A stretch of DNA of 64,000 nt from Aliagarivorans marinus DSM 23064 (GCF_000429485.1 NZ_AUBY01000008.1:186001-250000), one strand, 5' to 3'; shown: positions 18,661 through 28,825, numbered from the stretch's first letter. Notes: generated by a model from the sequence alone, not told the origin. Translations and numbers: made by a program.

Positions 18661-19668
18661 ATGTCAACTAGAAGGATCACCGTGATTCCCGGCGACGGCA
18701 TCGGCCCCAGCATCATCGAGAGCGCCGTAGCCATTCTTGATAAAGCCGGATGTAATTTCGAATACGACTACGCCCAGGCCGGTCTCTGCGCCCTCGAAGA
18801 AGAAGGCAACCTCCTCCCCGAACGTACCTTAGAGCTTATCGAACAAAACGGGATCACCCTGAAAGGCCCGCTAACTACCCCCGTTGGCACTGGCTTCACC
18901 TCGATTAACGTATCCCTGCGTAAGCAGTTCGACCTTTACGGTAACGTACGTCCGGTTCGTTCGTTCAAGGGCACCAAGGCCCGCTACGAAGACATCGACA
19001 TTATCACTGTGCGTGAGAACACCGAGGGCATGTACTCCGGTGTTGGTCAAAAGCGCAGCGAATGCGGTGACAGCGCCGAAGCTATGAGCGTAATTACCCG
19101 TGAAGGTGCCACCCGTATTGTGAAATTTGCCTACGAGCTAGCCCGCCGCGAAGGCCGCAAGAAAGTCACCGCAGTACACAAAGCCAACATCATGAAGTCC
19201 ACCTCAGGTCTGTTCCTGGAAGTGGCGCGTGAAGTGGCCAAGCAATACCCCGACATCGAATCTGAAGAGATGATTGTCGATGCCTGCTGTATGAACCTGG
19301 TGATGTACCCAGAGCGCTTCGATGTGATTGTCACCACCAACCTGTTTGGCGATATCCTGTCTGACTTGTGTGCCGGCCTAGTCGGTGGCTTGGGCATGGC
19401 ACCGGGCGCCAATATCGGTGAGCGGGCAGCGATTTTTGAAGCAGTACACGGCAGCGCGCCGGATATCGCTGGTAAGAACATTGCCAACCCAACCTCGGTG
19501 ATCCTGGCCAGTATCCAGATGCTGGAATACCTCGGTATGGAAGATAAAGCCAAGGCCATTCTGGACGCGGTGAAAGACGTGATTGCCACTGGCGATCGCA
19601 CCACCCGCGATTTGGGCGGCAGTGCCGGTACCGATGAGTTCACTCAGGCAATCCTAGAGCGCCTTTAA
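18661..19668 (+). CDS. NAD-dependent isocitrate dehydrogenase
   Basis: TCA-cycle enzyme oxidising isocitrate to 2-oxoglutarate, 335 aa, short-form member of the isocitrate/isopropylmalate dehydrogenase family. The substrate loop is TTPVGTGFTSINVSLRKQ followed by LYGNVRPVRSF; TVRENTEGMYSG and the metal-binding NLFGDILSDL are intact. The coenzyme loop HGSAPDIAGKNIANP has the Asp/Ile pair of NAD-specific enzymes in place of the Lys/Tyr of NADP enzymes. 3-Isopropylmalate dehydrogenase is less likely because the loop motifs differ and no leu genes are near. AGGAAAG precedes the ATG. Ends with an intrinsic terminator. Confidence 0.9.
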   Translation: MSTRRITVIPGDGIGPSIIESAVAILDKAGCNFEYDYAQAGLCALEEEGNLLPERTLELIEQNGITLKGPLTTPVGTGFTSINVSLRKQFDLYGNVRPVRSFKGTKARYEDIDIITVRENTEGMYSGVGQKRSECGDSAEAMSVITREGATRIVKFAYELARREGRKKVTAVHKANIMKSTSGLFLEVAREVAKQYPDIESEEMIVDACCMNLVMYPERFDVIVTTNLFGDILSDLCAGLVGGLGMAPGANIGERAAIFEAVHGSAPDIAGKNIANPTSVILASIQMLEYLGMEDKAKAILDAVKDVIATGDRTTRDLGGSAGTDEFTQAILERL

Positions 19669-19688
19669 GTAACAGACACCGGCATCAA

Positions 19689-19715
19689 AGGGTCGCGACT
19701 GAGCGGCCCTTTTTA
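19689..19715 (+). terminator. Intrinsic terminator of the isocitrate dehydrogenase gene
   Basis: AGGGTCGC/GCGGCCCT stem (8 pairs, one G·T) with a 6-nt loop followed by TTTTTATTT, 20 nt past the stop. Confidence 0.85.
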
Positions 19716-19878
19716 TTTCCACCTCTCGCCAATCCCTAACTGCGCAAATGACCTACGCAGATAACCTGTGCAAATAAACGCCAATCAGCACAGCGCTTAC
19801 AAATGCGTTGCGCAGTTCACAGTCTATCCGTCGATTAACCCGCAGAATGCTTGCAAAATCTTTCGCTGGGAGTTCGTT

Positions 19879-20310
19879 ATGGGAATTTTAATCGGTGGCG
19901 TGGGCGGCGCCTTACTACTCGGTCTGTTTGCCATTCTCACCAAGGCCAGTGGCCTGCACGGATTGGGCAACTTCGCCTATCTGATTACTGTTGGCATCAC
20001 GGTACTTGTTATTGGCCTTGTGGGAGCGCTCACGCAAGGCAGTATCAGCGAGCAGTTTACGCTCAAAGGCATGGGGGTTGGCGTATTGGCCGCCGCCAGT
20101 TGGGCGGTGGCAATGCTGCTGATTACCTTGGCGCTCACCCGCTTCGCCACGCCAGTCTCGGTGCTCACGCCAATCTTTAACACTAATACCTTAGTAGCTG
20201 TGCTCCTCGGTTTATGGGTGTTTGCTGAGTACAAGCAGGTGCAGATGGCACCGTTGTTGTTAGGCGCAAGCCTGATTACCGTTGGCGGTATTTTGGTTTC
20301 GCGGGCTTAG
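19879..20310 (+). CDS. Small EamA/DMT-like membrane protein
   Basis: A 143-aa inner-membrane protein with about five hydrophobic helices (GILIGGVGGALLLGLFAIL, YLITVGITVLVIGLVGAL, MGVGVLAAASWAVAMLLI, VLTPIFNTNTLVAVLLGLW, PLLLGASLITVGGIL). The last two helices resemble the end of an EamA drug/metabolite-transporter repeat. The length equals one half of a ten-helix transporter, so it may act as a dimer. The longer frame starts at 19768; the ATG at 19879 has GGGAG 6 nt upstream and begins at the first helix, so I prefer it. The substrate is unknown. Confidence 0.8.
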   Translation: MGILIGGVGGALLLGLFAILTKASGLHGLGNFAYLITVGITVLVIGLVGALTQGSISEQFTLKGMGVGVLAAASWAVAMLLITLALTRFATPVSVLTPIFNTNTLVAVLLGLWVFAEYKQVQMAPLLLGASLITVGGILVSRA

Positions 20311-20318
20311 CTTATACG

Positions 20319-20351
20319 GGTGGTAGGGCGCTGTGTTACCACCTAGCGCCC
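20319..20351 (+). other. Interleaved inverted repeats (bistable RNA element candidate)
   Basis: Eight nt after the DMT-like stop, two perfect 7-bp pairings alternate: GGTGGTA (20319-20325) with TACCACC (20337-20343), and GGGCGCT (20326-20332) with AGCGCCC (20345-20351). The intervening loops are too short for both at once, so the two hairpins would exclude each other. Confidence 0.45.
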
Positions 20352-20551
20352 GGCGGCGAAACTGCTGTAGTCACTCGCCTATCGCAAGTGACTCATCTGT
20401 CACTAAAACGCTGAAAACATGGATAATTCAACCACACTAGATCCAGATCAATAGAACTATCAACTGACACCAAAGCATCACTTGACACTTCCCACCACGA
20501 AGTGATGATATTTTGACCTTTACGTTAGCCGCTCACGAAAGGACGCCACGA

Positions 20552-22099
20552 ATGGATAACGAGGTACGTTATGCCGATGACATCAGCTTGATCTCCACCA
20601 CCGACCCGAAAAGCTACATCACCTACGCCAACCAACACTTCTGCGATGTATCTGGCTTCGCTAAGCAAGAACTTGAGGGGGAAGCGCATAACATGGTGCG
20701 CCATGGCGATATGCCCAAGGCCGCCTTCAAGCAGCTCTGGGAGTATCTACAAGCTGGTCAAAGCTGGATGGGCTTGGTGAAAAACCAATGTAAAGATAGT
20801 GGCCACTATTGGGTCAGCGCCTTTGTCACCCCCATCAAAGATGCCGCTGGCAACATCATCGAATACCAGTCGGTGCGCAGCCGCCCAGAGCGTGAGCAAA
20901 TTGACCGCGCAGGCGCCTGTTACCAAGACATTCAGCAGCAAAAACAGCCCAAGCAATTGCACCGCCCGCGCTTGAGTTACTCCCGGCTCAGCCAGCTATG
21001 CCTGCTGGCAATACTCGCCCTCAGCGGCGCGCTGCTTGCGCTGCCCCAGCTCGCGATACTGCAGGCCTTCGTCCCGCTGTTTTGCCTGTGCGCGCTGGGC
21101 TTACTATGGAAGCAACGAGTGCGTATGAACAAGCTGCGCCAGCTGGCCGAGCAGGCCTACAGCAACCGCTTAATGGAGCCGCTCTACAGCGGCCACTTTG
21201 ACGAGTACTCCCCCATCGAGCTGGCACTGCGGATGCGCCAAGCCGAACTTCGCGCGGTGGTGGCGCGCAGCAGCGAAACCTGCAACGACATCTTACTCAA
21301 CGCCGAGCAAGAGCTTGCGCGCACCCAAGATATTCAGCAAAGTGCGCAAGCCCAAAGCAGCGAGACCGAGCAGGTGGCAACGGCAGTTAATGAGATGAGC
21401 CACTCCTCGCAAGAGGTGGCTGAGCGCTGCGAGCAAAGCGCTCAACTAAGCCAGCGGGCCAACGAGGCCACCCACCAAGGTAGTCAGGCGATGCAGCACA
21501 CCAACGATGCGGTGCTGGCGCTACACCAAGAGCTGAATCAGGCACAACAGGTAGTCGCTGCACTTGAGCAAAACAGCAAAGAGATTGAAACCATCGTTGA
21601 GGTGATCGGCAGTATTGCCGAGCAAACTAACCTACTGGCACTCAATGCCGCGATTGAAGCGGCGCGCGCCGGTGAGGCCGGTCGTGGCTTTGCAGTGGTC
21701 GCCGACGAGGTGCGGGCACTCTCAGTGAAAACCCATCAATCCACCGAACAGATCCACGATATCACCCGCGCCCTACAAGGCACGGCATCACAGGCCATCG
21801 ACAGCCTAACCAGCAGTGAGCAACGCTCCAATGACTGCTTAGACAGGGTCGCCGAAACCTCCGACAGCTTGGAGCAAGTTAATCAGCTGATCGCCGAGCT
21901 CAACGACACCAGCTACCAGATCGCCACCGCTGCCAACGAGCAGGCTAAGGTGAGCCAAGCGGTGAACACGAACTTGCAAAGTATTAACCAACTGGCCGAT
22001 CAGACCAACGCCCATTGCGATGACTCGGTGAGCCACGTCTCAGAGCTGGTCGAGCAGTTACAGGCGCTGCGCCGCTTAGTCGAGCAGTTCGCCCGTTAA
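20552..22099 (+). CDS. PAS-domain methyl-accepting chemotaxis protein (Aer-like)
   Basis: Chemoreceptor of 515 aa. The N-terminal PAS domain (about residues 10-115; [42 protein letters not shown]) resembles the FAD-binding redox sensor Aer. A hydrophobic hairpin follows at about 145-190 ([30 protein letters not shown]). The cytoplasmic signalling domain includes the invariant hairpin tip [21 protein letters not shown] and [15 protein letters not shown]. There is no periplasmic domain. The ATG at 20552 has AAAGGA 8 nt upstream; an upstream TTG at 20513 is in frame but lacks a site. It probably senses energy or redox state. Confidence 0.92.
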   Translation: MDNEVRYADDISLISTTDPKSYITYANQHFCDVSGFAKQELEGEAHNMVRHGDMPKAAFKQLWEYLQAGQSWMGLVKNQCKDSGHYWVSAFVTPIKDAAGNIIEYQSVRSRPEREQIDRAGACYQDIQQQKQPKQLHRPRLSYSRLSQLCLLAILALSGALLALPQLAILQAFVPLFCLCALGLLWKQRVRMNKLRQLAEQAYSNRLMEPLYSGHFDEYSPIELALRMRQAELRAVVARSSETCNDILLNAEQELARTQDIQQSAQAQSSETEQVATAVNEMSHSSQEVAERCEQSAQLSQRANEATHQGSQAMQHTNDAVLALHQELNQAQQVVAALEQNSKEIETIVEVIGSIAEQTNLLALNAAIEAARAGEAGRGFAVVADEVRALSVKTHQSTEQIHDITRALQGTASQAIDSLTSSEQRSNDCLDRVAETSDSLEQVNQLIAELNDTSYQIATAANEQAKVSQAVNTNLQSINQLADQTNAHCDDSVSHVSELVEQLQALRRLVEQFAR

Positions 22100-22118
22100 T
22101 CAGGCTAAGCAAAAACAC

Positions 22119-22144
22119 AAACAGCGACCCAAGGGTCGCTGTTT
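22119..22144. terminator. Bidirectional terminator between the PAS receptor and the lipoprotein gene
   Basis: Near-perfect 12-bp stem AAACAGCGACCC/GGGTCGCTGTTT with an AA centre between two convergent genes. The minus-strand side continues GTGTTTTTGC, the better T tract. Confidence 0.8.
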
Positions 22145-22212
22145 GCTTATCGACGCGTTGACCGAGCGGAGGCTCAATACTCGGGTCAATGCGCCAGATG
22201 ATCGTGTGCTTG

Positions 22213-22974
22213 CTAGCCAGCTTTAGTAAAGCGGAAGGTTTGCAGCGCTTGCTCGCTACCCTCGATAAAGGCGTAGGTATCAATCTTCCACACTTGGTTG
22301 CCCGCGAAGCTCAGCTCGATGCGCACATCGCTGCTAGCAATACCTTGGTAGATGGTGGCATCTACATCAGTCGGATAAAAACTGATGCGCTGACCGCCAT
22401 CAATCGCTTCTCCGGCAAAGCTTACCACCACCTCGGTGGCCTGATTCACCAGCTGCAAGCTATGGCCCTGCTCAGGCGAGAAAGCGAAACTGGCGTTAAG
22501 CGCCAAGCCTTGCTCAGCAGTAATCGCGACCTCGGCGCTGGATAGCGAGCTTAGCGCGCCCTCGGCCGTTACATTGTCGATGCTGCCGCTGACTGCCTTG
22601 TTTTGAATGTTGACATGCCACTGGCCAACGAAGTTTTCCAACTCTTGCCATTGCTGAGGCTGCCGCTCGGTGTTGCCACCACCGATGCTGGCGATGGCCG
22701 CATCACGGCTGGCGTTTTGGTCGCTGCTGCGTTGATGGCGTAGATCTTCACTGGCCCCCGCTACGCCGCCAGCCACACCACCGGCCACCGCGCCTTTCAC
22801 CGCTAACTCGGCGTCGCCGGTTAGTGCCCCCATGGTCATCCCTAACAAGGCGCCACCCATGGCACCTTGCTTTGTCGCTGCATTGGGATCTTCGCGATCG
22901 ATGTTGGAACAGGCGCTTACGGCCAAGGTAAACAGAACAGGGACAGTCAAAGATTTAAAGCTCATAACACGCAT
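22213..22974 (-). CDS. Lipoprotein with glycine-zipper segment, unknown function
   Basis: A 253-aa protein. The lipobox VSAC puts the lipidated Cys at residue 22, and the next residue Ser suggests outer-membrane sorting. Residues 34-75 are Gly/Ala-rich (GAMGGALLGMTMGALTGD, GAVAGGVAGGVAGA), a glycine-zipper pattern seen in outer-membrane lipoproteins. After a Gln/Ser-rich linker, the C-terminal ~150 residues look like a beta-rich lipocalin-type domain (FVGQWHVNIQ near its start, then alternating strands to FIEGSEQALQTFRFTKAG). I recognise no named family. A second ATG three codons in is an alternative start. It is convergent with the PAS receptor. Confidence 0.75.
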   Translation of the reverse strand: MRVMSFKSLTVPVLFTLAVSACSNIDREDPNAATKQGAMGGALLGMTMGALTGDAELAVKGAVAGGVAGGVAGASEDLRHQRSSDQNASRDAAIASIGGGNTERQPQQWQELENFVGQWHVNIQNKAVSGSIDNVTAEGALSSLSSAEVAITAEQGLALNASFAFSPEQGHSLQLVNQATEVVVSFAGEAIDGGQRISFYPTDVDATIYQGIASSDVRIELSFAGNQVWKIDTYAFIEGSEQALQTFRFTKAG

Positions 22975-23043
22975 TACCTATCATCAATCAAATAACAGGA
23001 TGCAGCATAAGTAGCTTGAGTCCAGATGGCTAAGCAGCAGCGC

Positions 23044-23997
23044 TTATTGGCGTGATAAGCAATACTTATCAGCTTTTTCAATTTGCTCTGCCAACACCTC
23101 AGCTATGAGGTTATGCAGCCACTTTTTTACGGGGTTGTGTCGGTTACGCACATGGCAATAGCTGAATACGTCCATTTCATAGGGGTCGCCAGCCACATTG
23201 AACGCCATCGCCCGCAATTGTGGATATTGATAACTAGGAAAGAGATTGGAGTGCGCCATGTACATATCACTGGATTCAACCACGTCGATTAACGCGGTGA
23301 CAAACTCCGAACGAAAACCGCTTCGATAACTCAGGTTGTGTCGCTTCATTGCCTCAGCCACCAGTATGTAGTCCTCGTTCCAGTCGGGAATAATCAGCGA
23401 CGCAATCTCCAAGCCTTCAAGGTCTTCTAGTTGCACGGTCTGTTTACTCAAGGGATGTCCTTGGCGCACAAACACCATCCCCTTCACCGTGACCAGTTGC
23501 TCTGTAACCAGCGTTTTAGAGGTCCCCAGATCGTAATGCACCCCTAGCATCACTGAGCCGTTCTCCAGCTCGGTAAGGGTGGAAGCGTTCCAGCTCACCA
23601 GCTCGATGTTCGCCTTGGGCGCCGCTTCGCGGATCCGCTTGAATAAAGTGCCTGCACCGCCAGATAACATCACCGGAGACAGAGCAATCTTGAGGGTTTG
23701 CTCCAGTTTTAGCGGATCGAACTCGGAGGATTGATTTAACACCTCCGCCAAGCCTGTCAGATGAGGCGCAATGGCTATCGCCAAGCTCTCGGAAAAAGGC
23801 GTCGGCTTCAAACCTCGCGGTACTTTGACAAACAGTTCATCATCGAAGTGATGGCGCAGTTTGACCAGCGCCTGGCTGATGGCTGGCTGGGATACCCGCA
23901 AGCGCTCGCTGGCTTTGCGCATGTTCAGCTCTTGAGAGAGGATTAAAAAGGTTCTGAGTAAATTGAGGTCGAGGTTTTGATAGAGGTCTTTGTTCAT
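23044..23997 (-). CDS. LysR-family transcriptional regulator
   Basis: A 317-aa DNA-binding regulator. Winged helix-turn-helix at residues 8-68 (LNLLRTFLILSQELNMRKAS...RVSQPAISQALVKLR), then a LysR substrate-binding domain from about residue 95 to the end. It is transcribed divergently from the GH9 cellulase gene across 372 nt. LysR proteins commonly control the divergent neighbour, so regulation of the cellulase is a reasonable inference. The effector is unknown. Confidence 0.9.
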   Translation of the reverse strand: MNKDLYQNLDLNLLRTFLILSQELNMRKASERLRVSQPAISQALVKLRHHFDDELFVKVPRGLKPTPFSESLAIAIAPHLTGLAEVLNQSSEFDPLKLEQTLKIALSPVMLSGGAGTLFKRIREAAPKANIELVSWNASTLTELENGSVMLGVHYDLGTSKTLVTEQLVTVKGMVFVRQGHPLSKQTVQLEDLEGLEIASLIIPDWNEDYILVAEAMKRHNLSYRSGFRSEFVTALIDVVESSDMYMAHSNLFPSYQYPQLRAMAFNVAGDPYEMDVFSYCHVRNRHNPVKKWLHNLIAEVLAEQIEKADKYCLSRQ

Positions 23998-24369
23998 TAC
24001 AGGCAGTAAAAGCGGCGAAGAGCTGCACCTATCTTAGCACTGCTTTGCTTGGGGGAACTGAAGAAAGCTTTCGTTTTGCGGACTTTCGCGACTTCTCCAT
24101 ACTTCCCTTTCTTATTCACCCCTCAATGCCATCCACTTTAGGTCAGTAATGACTGACTTACCGTTTACCATAAATCTGTTTCACAGTTTTCACCAGTTCA
24201 CCCCGCAACATGGAAATCTGTTTCATCCGCTTTCGCATAATTAATGTCGACTCTCAAAATAATTTAATTTGACTGGTTAATATTCTCTTTTAGGTGGGCA
24301 TTATCCAAGCAATCCGATGGAAAATAGAGCTTCGGATCTGGATAAAGTTCACGACATAAAGGAGTAGCT
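23998..24369. promoter_or_regulatory. Divergent LysR/cellulase control region, 372 nt
   Basis: Contains a perfect dyad GTCAGT–AATG–ACTGAC (24142-24157) and a 12-bp direct repeat AAATCTGTTTCA at 24172-24183 and 24214-24225. The two copies start 42 bp apart, about four helical turns. The cellulase ribosome-binding site AAGGAG lies just before its ATG. No ORF is supported in the gap. The dyad and repeats are candidate operators. Confidence 0.5.
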
Positions 24370-26682
24370 ATGAAAGCACCTCGCTATCTGCTCGCCACCA
24401 CTTTGCTGGGCCTGAGCCCACTGGTGATGCCGCATACAGCCTTGGCAGATCAATTGTTTAATAACGGCGATTTCAGCGATGGAACCAACGCCTGGTGGGT
24501 GGCCGGCGGCCGCATGGAAGCGGAAGATAATGCAGTGTGTGTCACCTTTGACCATACTGGCAGCAACCCTTGGGACATCATTCTCGGTCATAGCGGGATG
24601 GGTTTAGCAGAGGGTGCAGAATACCAACTGAGCTTTAAAGCCTGGGCCGACAAAGAGACCGAACTTAAAGCCCTTATTCAGCATGGTGGTCCTCCATACA
24701 CCCATTACATCATTCAAGACATCGCGGTGGGTAAACAGCCTAAAGAGTTCAGCTTCACCTTTACCATGGAACACCCCAGTGACATGAAGGGTGAGTTCCA
24801 TTTCCAGATGGGCGCCCAAAAACCTGCAACTATCTGCGGGACTGATTTCTCTTTGATTGGCGAAAGCTACTCCATGACCCGCTTCGCCGAGCCGGTGCGG
24901 ATTAACCAAGTGGGCTACTTTACCGGCAGTGAGAAGATTGCCTCGGTGGCCAACGAGAGCCAGCAGCCAATATTTTGGGATCTGGTGGATAGCGATGGCG
25001 AACTGATTGAAGCTGGCGCTACCCAGATCTTTGGCACCAACCCTGAGTCGGGCGAATGGCTGCACTTGGTCGATTTCAGCTTTGTGACCGAGCCTCATCG
25101 TCAGGTACGCCTGATTGTCGATGGCAAAGAGAGCTACCCCTTCGATATCGCTGATGATATCTACAGCCAGCTCAAGCATGACGCACTGAGTTACTACTAC
25201 CACAATCGTTCAGGCATCGCGATTGAAGAGCGCTTTGTACAGCGCCCAGATCTCGCCCGCCCAGCCGGCCACCCAGAAGACGTGGTGACCTGTTTTGATA
25301 AAGCCGACGCGCAAGGCAACAAGTGGCCGGGCTGTGACTTCAGCATCGACACCACCGGCGGCTGGTACGATGCCGGCGACCACGGCAAGTACGTGGTGAA
25401 CAGCGGTATCAGCACCTGGACGTTGCTCAACCTGTATGAGCGCAGCCAGTACCTCGACAAGCCAGAGCCGTTTGCCGATGGCAGCCACCCAATTCCAGAA
25501 GCGGGGAACGGCGTCAATGATCTGCTCTCTGAAGCGCGCTGGAACGTCGAGTTTATGCTGGCCATGCAAGTACCACAGGGCAAGAAAGTCTACGCCCCAG
25601 TGGGTAACCAGCTAGAGAGCCTGCACCAGCTCAAGCTAAGCGAACTGGAAGCCGGCGGAATGGCCTTCCACAAGATTGCCGATGACCGCTGGACTGGCAA
25701 GCCACTGTCTCCCGCTGACAGCCATGAAAACCGCTATGTAGGCCAGCCAAGTACTGCCGCAACCCTTAACCTGGCAGCGGTAGGGGCGCAATGTGCGCGT
25801 ATCTGGAAAGACATCGACGGTGACTTCGCCAAGCAGTGTCTAACCGCTGCGGAGCAGGCATGGCAAGCAGCCAAGCGCTACCCTGAGGTCTATGCCTACG
25901 ATAACTTCACCGGCTCTGGCCCCTATGATGACTTCAACCTTGAAGACGAGTTCTACTGGGCGGCGGCTGAGTTGTACCTAAGCACCGGTAAGAAAGACTA
26001 CCTGGATGCGGTAACCAGCTCGAGCTTCTTCCTGAACACGCCTAAAGGGGATATTCAAACCACCGGTGATATCTTCTGGCAGCAAGTGGGTCCTTTGGGC
26101 ACCATCAGCCTGGCCGTTGTCCCCTCGAAGCTCGATGCCAAGCATGTGAAAGCGGCCCGCGAGGCGATCATCGAAACCGCCGATAAGTACGCAGCGCAAG
26201 TCTACACCCAAGGCTATCGCCTGCCCTACCAAACCGAGGAGTACCCATGGGGTTCAAACTCGAACGTGGTGAATCGCGGTATTTTCTTAGCCTACGCCAG
26301 CGACTTCAGTGGCGACAGCCGTTACCTGCAAGCTGCGGCCCACGGTATGGATTACCTGTTAGGTCGTAACCCACAAAACTTCTCCTACGTGAGTGGTTAC
26401 GGCACCGATGCGCTGAAAAATCCGCATCACCGCTTCTGGGCGCATATCGTTGATGAGAACTACCCACTAGTACCACCGGGCGTGCTAAGTGGTGGCCCGA
26501 ACTCGATTAGCTTCAGCGACCCCGCTGCCGCATCGCTGAAAGGCCGCTGCATCATGCAGACCTGTTACTTGGACGATATTGGCGCATGGACCTTGAACGA
26601 GGTGACCATCAACTGGAACGCGCCACTGATGTGGGTAGCCAGCGTACTGGATGAGCAAGCACTGGCGGTTGCTGATAAGTAA
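24370..26682 (+). CDS. Secreted glycoside hydrolase family 9 endoglucanase with N-terminal CBM
   Basis: A 770-aa exported enzyme that would cleave beta-1,4-glucans such as cellulose. Signal peptide 1-26 (cut after ALA). Residues 27-165 form a CBM4/9-type carbohydrate-binding module (NGDFSDGTNAWWVAGG). An Ig-like CelD_N domain follows at about 175-260 (IRINQVGYFTGSEKIASV). The GH9 (alpha/alpha)6 barrel covers about 265-765: GGWYDAGDHGKYVV carries the catalytic Asp pair (334/337), KNPHHRFWA the substrate His, and DDIGAWTLNEVTINWNAPL the acid Glu (about 744). All key residues are present. AAGGAG lies 7 nt before the ATG. A divergent LysR gene precedes it and a chemoreceptor gene follows convergently. 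Confidence 0.93.
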   Translation: MKAPRYLLATTLLGLSPLVMPHTALADQLFNNGDFSDGTNAWWVAGGRMEAEDNAVCVTFDHTGSNPWDIILGHSGMGLAEGAEYQLSFKAWADKETELKALIQHGGPPYTHYIIQDIAVGKQPKEFSFTFTMEHPSDMKGEFHFQMGAQKPATICGTDFSLIGESYSMTRFAEPVRINQVGYFTGSEKIASVANESQQPIFWDLVDSDGELIEAGATQIFGTNPESGEWLHLVDFSFVTEPHRQVRLIVDGKESYPFDIADDIYSQLKHDALSYYYHNRSGIAIEERFVQRPDLARPAGHPEDVVTCFDKADAQGNKWPGCDFSIDTTGGWYDAGDHGKYVVNSGISTWTLLNLYERSQYLDKPEPFADGSHPIPEAGNGVNDLLSEARWNVEFMLAMQVPQGKKVYAPVGNQLESLHQLKLSELEAGGMAFHKIADDRWTGKPLSPADSHENRYVGQPSTAATLNLAAVGAQCARIWKDIDGDFAKQCLTAAEQAWQAAKRYPEVYAYDNFTGSGPYDDFNLEDEFYWAAAELYLSTGKKDYLDAVTSSSFFLNTPKGDIQTTGDIFWQQVGPLGTISLAVVPSKLDAKHVKAAREAIIETADKYAAQVYTQGYRLPYQTEEYPWGSNSNVVNRGIFLAYASDFSGDSRYLQAAAHGMDYLLGRNPQNFSYVSGYGTDALKNPHHRFWAHIVDENYPLVPPGVLSGGPNSISFSDPAAASLKGRCIMQTCYLDDIGAWTLNEVTINWNAPLMWVASVLDEQALAVADK

Positions 26683-26710
26683 GCAGCGAGCTTAGATGTA
26701 TTACCAATAA

Positions 26711-26738
26711 AAAGGGCCTGCGATATTGCAGGCCCTTT
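26711..26738. terminator. Bidirectional terminator between the cellulase and chemoreceptor genes
   Basis: AAAGGGCCTGC–GATATT–GCAGGCCCTTT, an 11-bp perfect stem between convergent stops. T-rich on both strands (TTTCT on plus; TTTTTATTGG on minus). Confidence 0.88.
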
Positions 26739-26754
26739 CTGGTTGTTAGCACGG

Positions 26755-28638
26755 CTACAACTTAAACACTTCCACCGACTGATTAAGATCCCCCGCCACC
26801 TCAGACAAACGCCCGGCTAGCTCGGTATTCCCTTGAGCATTCTCGAAGGTGTTCTTAGCATGGTCGTTAATCTCTACAATGCTCACGTTGATCTCACTGG
26901 CCACATTGGTTTGCTGCTCGGCTGCGGTGGCGATCTGGCTGTTCATCGATTGGATCACCTGCACCGCTTCTTGGATGGCAGTCAGCGCCTCGTTAGCCAC
27001 GGCAGAGCGTTCAGCGGTACTTTGCGCGCTCTGTACATTACCACCCATTAAGCTCACCGATTTTTTCGCCTCGCCCTGCAAGCGGGTGATCATCTCTTGA
27101 ATTTCATTGGTGCTCTCTTTGGTGCGATTAGCCAAGCTGCGCACCTCATCGGCGACCACCGCAAAGCCGCGTCCTTGCTCGCCCGCACGGGCGGCCTCAA
27201 TAGCAGCGTTGAGCGCCAGCAGGTTGGTCTGCTCGGAGATGCCATCAATCACATCGAGGATACTGCCAATGCTCAGGGTGGATTGTTCGAGGCTATTGAT
27301 CACCCCCTGCACCTCTTCCACCCCTTGCAGCAGCTCATTGAGCTGGGCATTCATGGAGGTTACCACCTCCATGCCGTCTTTGGAGCGATGGCTTACATCA
27401 TCAACCGCGCTCGAGGCCTCTAGCGCGTTACGCGCCACCTCTTCCACCGTTACCGTCATCTGGTGCATCGCGGTGGAGGTTTGCTCGAGTTGCTGCATCT
27501 GCTCCTCCGAGCTTGCCGACACCTCGCCCGAGGAGGTTGCCATCGCCTGCGATGAGCTGGCCACATCTTCGGCGGAGCGATTAATGCTGGTAATGGTTGC
27601 CCGCATATTCTCCACCATCTGTAGCATCGCTGCGTAGACCCCGGTCTCTTTGCCCGTGCCGGGTTCTAGCTGCAAGTCGCCTTTGGCGACTCGTCGCACC
27701 ATCGCTTCAATCTCTTTCGGCTCGCCACCAATCGGCAGGTACATGATGCGAGTAATCAGCAGATAAGTACCAACCAAGCTTAAGCCAATCACGACTAGTG
27801 AAAGCAATACCGTCGTCAAGGCATTGTCGGTAGACGCCTCGGTGATGTCGTCCCACTTATCCCACGACCACACTGTCCACTTTAAGCTAGGAATACGCTG
27901 GGAGACGACAAAGTACTCGTCGCCGTCGTGGATATAGCTGTGCTCACTGGAAGGTGCTGAGTTATAGGGCTGGTAAGAAGGATAAGAATCAAACAAGCTC
28001 TCACCGATCAGCTCAGGTATTGCCGAAGCCAGCAAGAAGCCATCCTCACGGGTTACCCATAGCTGCAGGTCATCGGATAGACCATCCACAAAGCGGGTAA
28101 TGTCTTCAAGGCCCAGGTTCATACTCAGGATGCCGACAATCTTGCCTTGACGTTTCACCGGCACCGCCATCGCCATCACAATGTTCTTGCTGGCGCTCAA
28201 GTAGGGGGTGGTGATGATATAGGCTTCATCGTTTAGCCCGCGTCGATACCATTCGCGGTTTAACGCTTTGGCATTAAAATCGGGAATAAAGCCGCCGTTA
28301 TTGGCGGCGAAGGTGGCCCCGGACTCCAGCCCAACATAAGAGTTCAACACCTTGTTGGTCTCTTTCAAGGAGAGCAGCAGACGTAGCAACTCTTTCTCAT
28401 CAGTGATGCCCGAAGCGTCAACCGGTAGCTCTTCCGACACTGTTTTAAGCGAGTCGAAATAGCGTTCCATTTTTTGCTCTAGTGCGTGGGCAATCAACTT
28501 GGAGCTACTCTCGAGCTGTAAGGTGTAGGCGCTAACCGACGCCGAACGAAAGTTAATATAACTGGTCACCGATATCAGCAAAATGCTGATGACAAAAAGC
28601 GCTGCAATACAGCTGATGATCTTGGCCTTGGCTGACAT
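26755..28638 (-). CDS. Methyl-accepting chemotaxis protein with periplasmic dCache domain
   Basis: A 627-aa transmembrane receptor. TM1 is about residues 7-28 ([21 protein letters not shown]). A double-Cache ligand-binding domain follows to about residue 270, including [35 protein letters not shown], given here as the stretch from about 127 to 160. TM2 is about 275-298, then HAMP and the signalling domain with [20 protein letters not shown] and [18 protein letters not shown]. dCache receptors usually bind amino acids, organic acids or sugars. It faces the cellulase gene tail-to-tail, so a sugar ligand is possible but only a guess. Confidence 0.93.
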   Translation of the reverse strand: MSAKAKIISCIAALFVISILLISVTSYINFRSASVSAYTLQLESSSKLIAHALEQKMERYFDSLKTVSEELPVDASGITDEKELLRLLLSLKETNKVLNSYVGLESGATFAANNGGFIPDFNAKALNREWYRRGLNDEAYIITTPYLSASKNIVMAMAVPVKRQGKIVGILSMNLGLEDITRFVDGLSDDLQLWVTREDGFLLASAIPELIGESLFDSYPSYQPYNSAPSSEHSYIHDGDEYFVVSQRIPSLKWTVWSWDKWDDITEASTDNALTTVLLSLVVIGLSLVGTYLLITRIMYLPIGGEPKEIEAMVRRVAKGDLQLEPGTGKETGVYAAMLQMVENMRATITSINRSAEDVASSSQAMATSSGEVSASSEEQMQQLEQTSTAMHQMTVTVEEVARNALEASSAVDDVSHRSKDGMEVVTSMNAQLNELLQGVEEVQGVINSLEQSTLSIGSILDVIDGISEQTNLLALNAAIEAARAGEQGRGFAVVADEVRSLANRTKESTNEIQEMITRLQGEAKKSVSLMGGNVQSAQSTAERSAVANEALTAIQEAVQVIQSMNSQIATAAEQQTNVASEINVSIVEINDHAKNTFENAQGNTELAGRLSEVAGDLNQSVEVFKL

Positions 28639-28825
28639 GTGTTTCTCCCTGTTACCCTGTCGCTAGCAGCCCCCTATTACTGTTGTTTTGGGGGGGATGG
28701 ACCTAAGCCTAGTAAACGAAGGAGAAATGTGGGGGGAATTGCAGCGAGCAGCACGCCCTTTTGAGAGCGTGTTGGCAAGTTCGCAGGGGCTTAGGCCAAG
28801 TGAGGCAGCTACGCAGTAATCGCAG

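Noticed and set aside
20513-20551. Upstream TTG start for the PAS chemoreceptor
   Set aside because: The ATG at 20552 has a good AAAGGA site and begins at the Aer-like N-terminus; the extension is not conserved-looking.
28702-28796. CCTAAGCC/GGCTTAGG inverted repeat upstream of the dCache receptor
   Set aside because: Arms are about 80 nt apart and only 8 bp long; easily due to chance.
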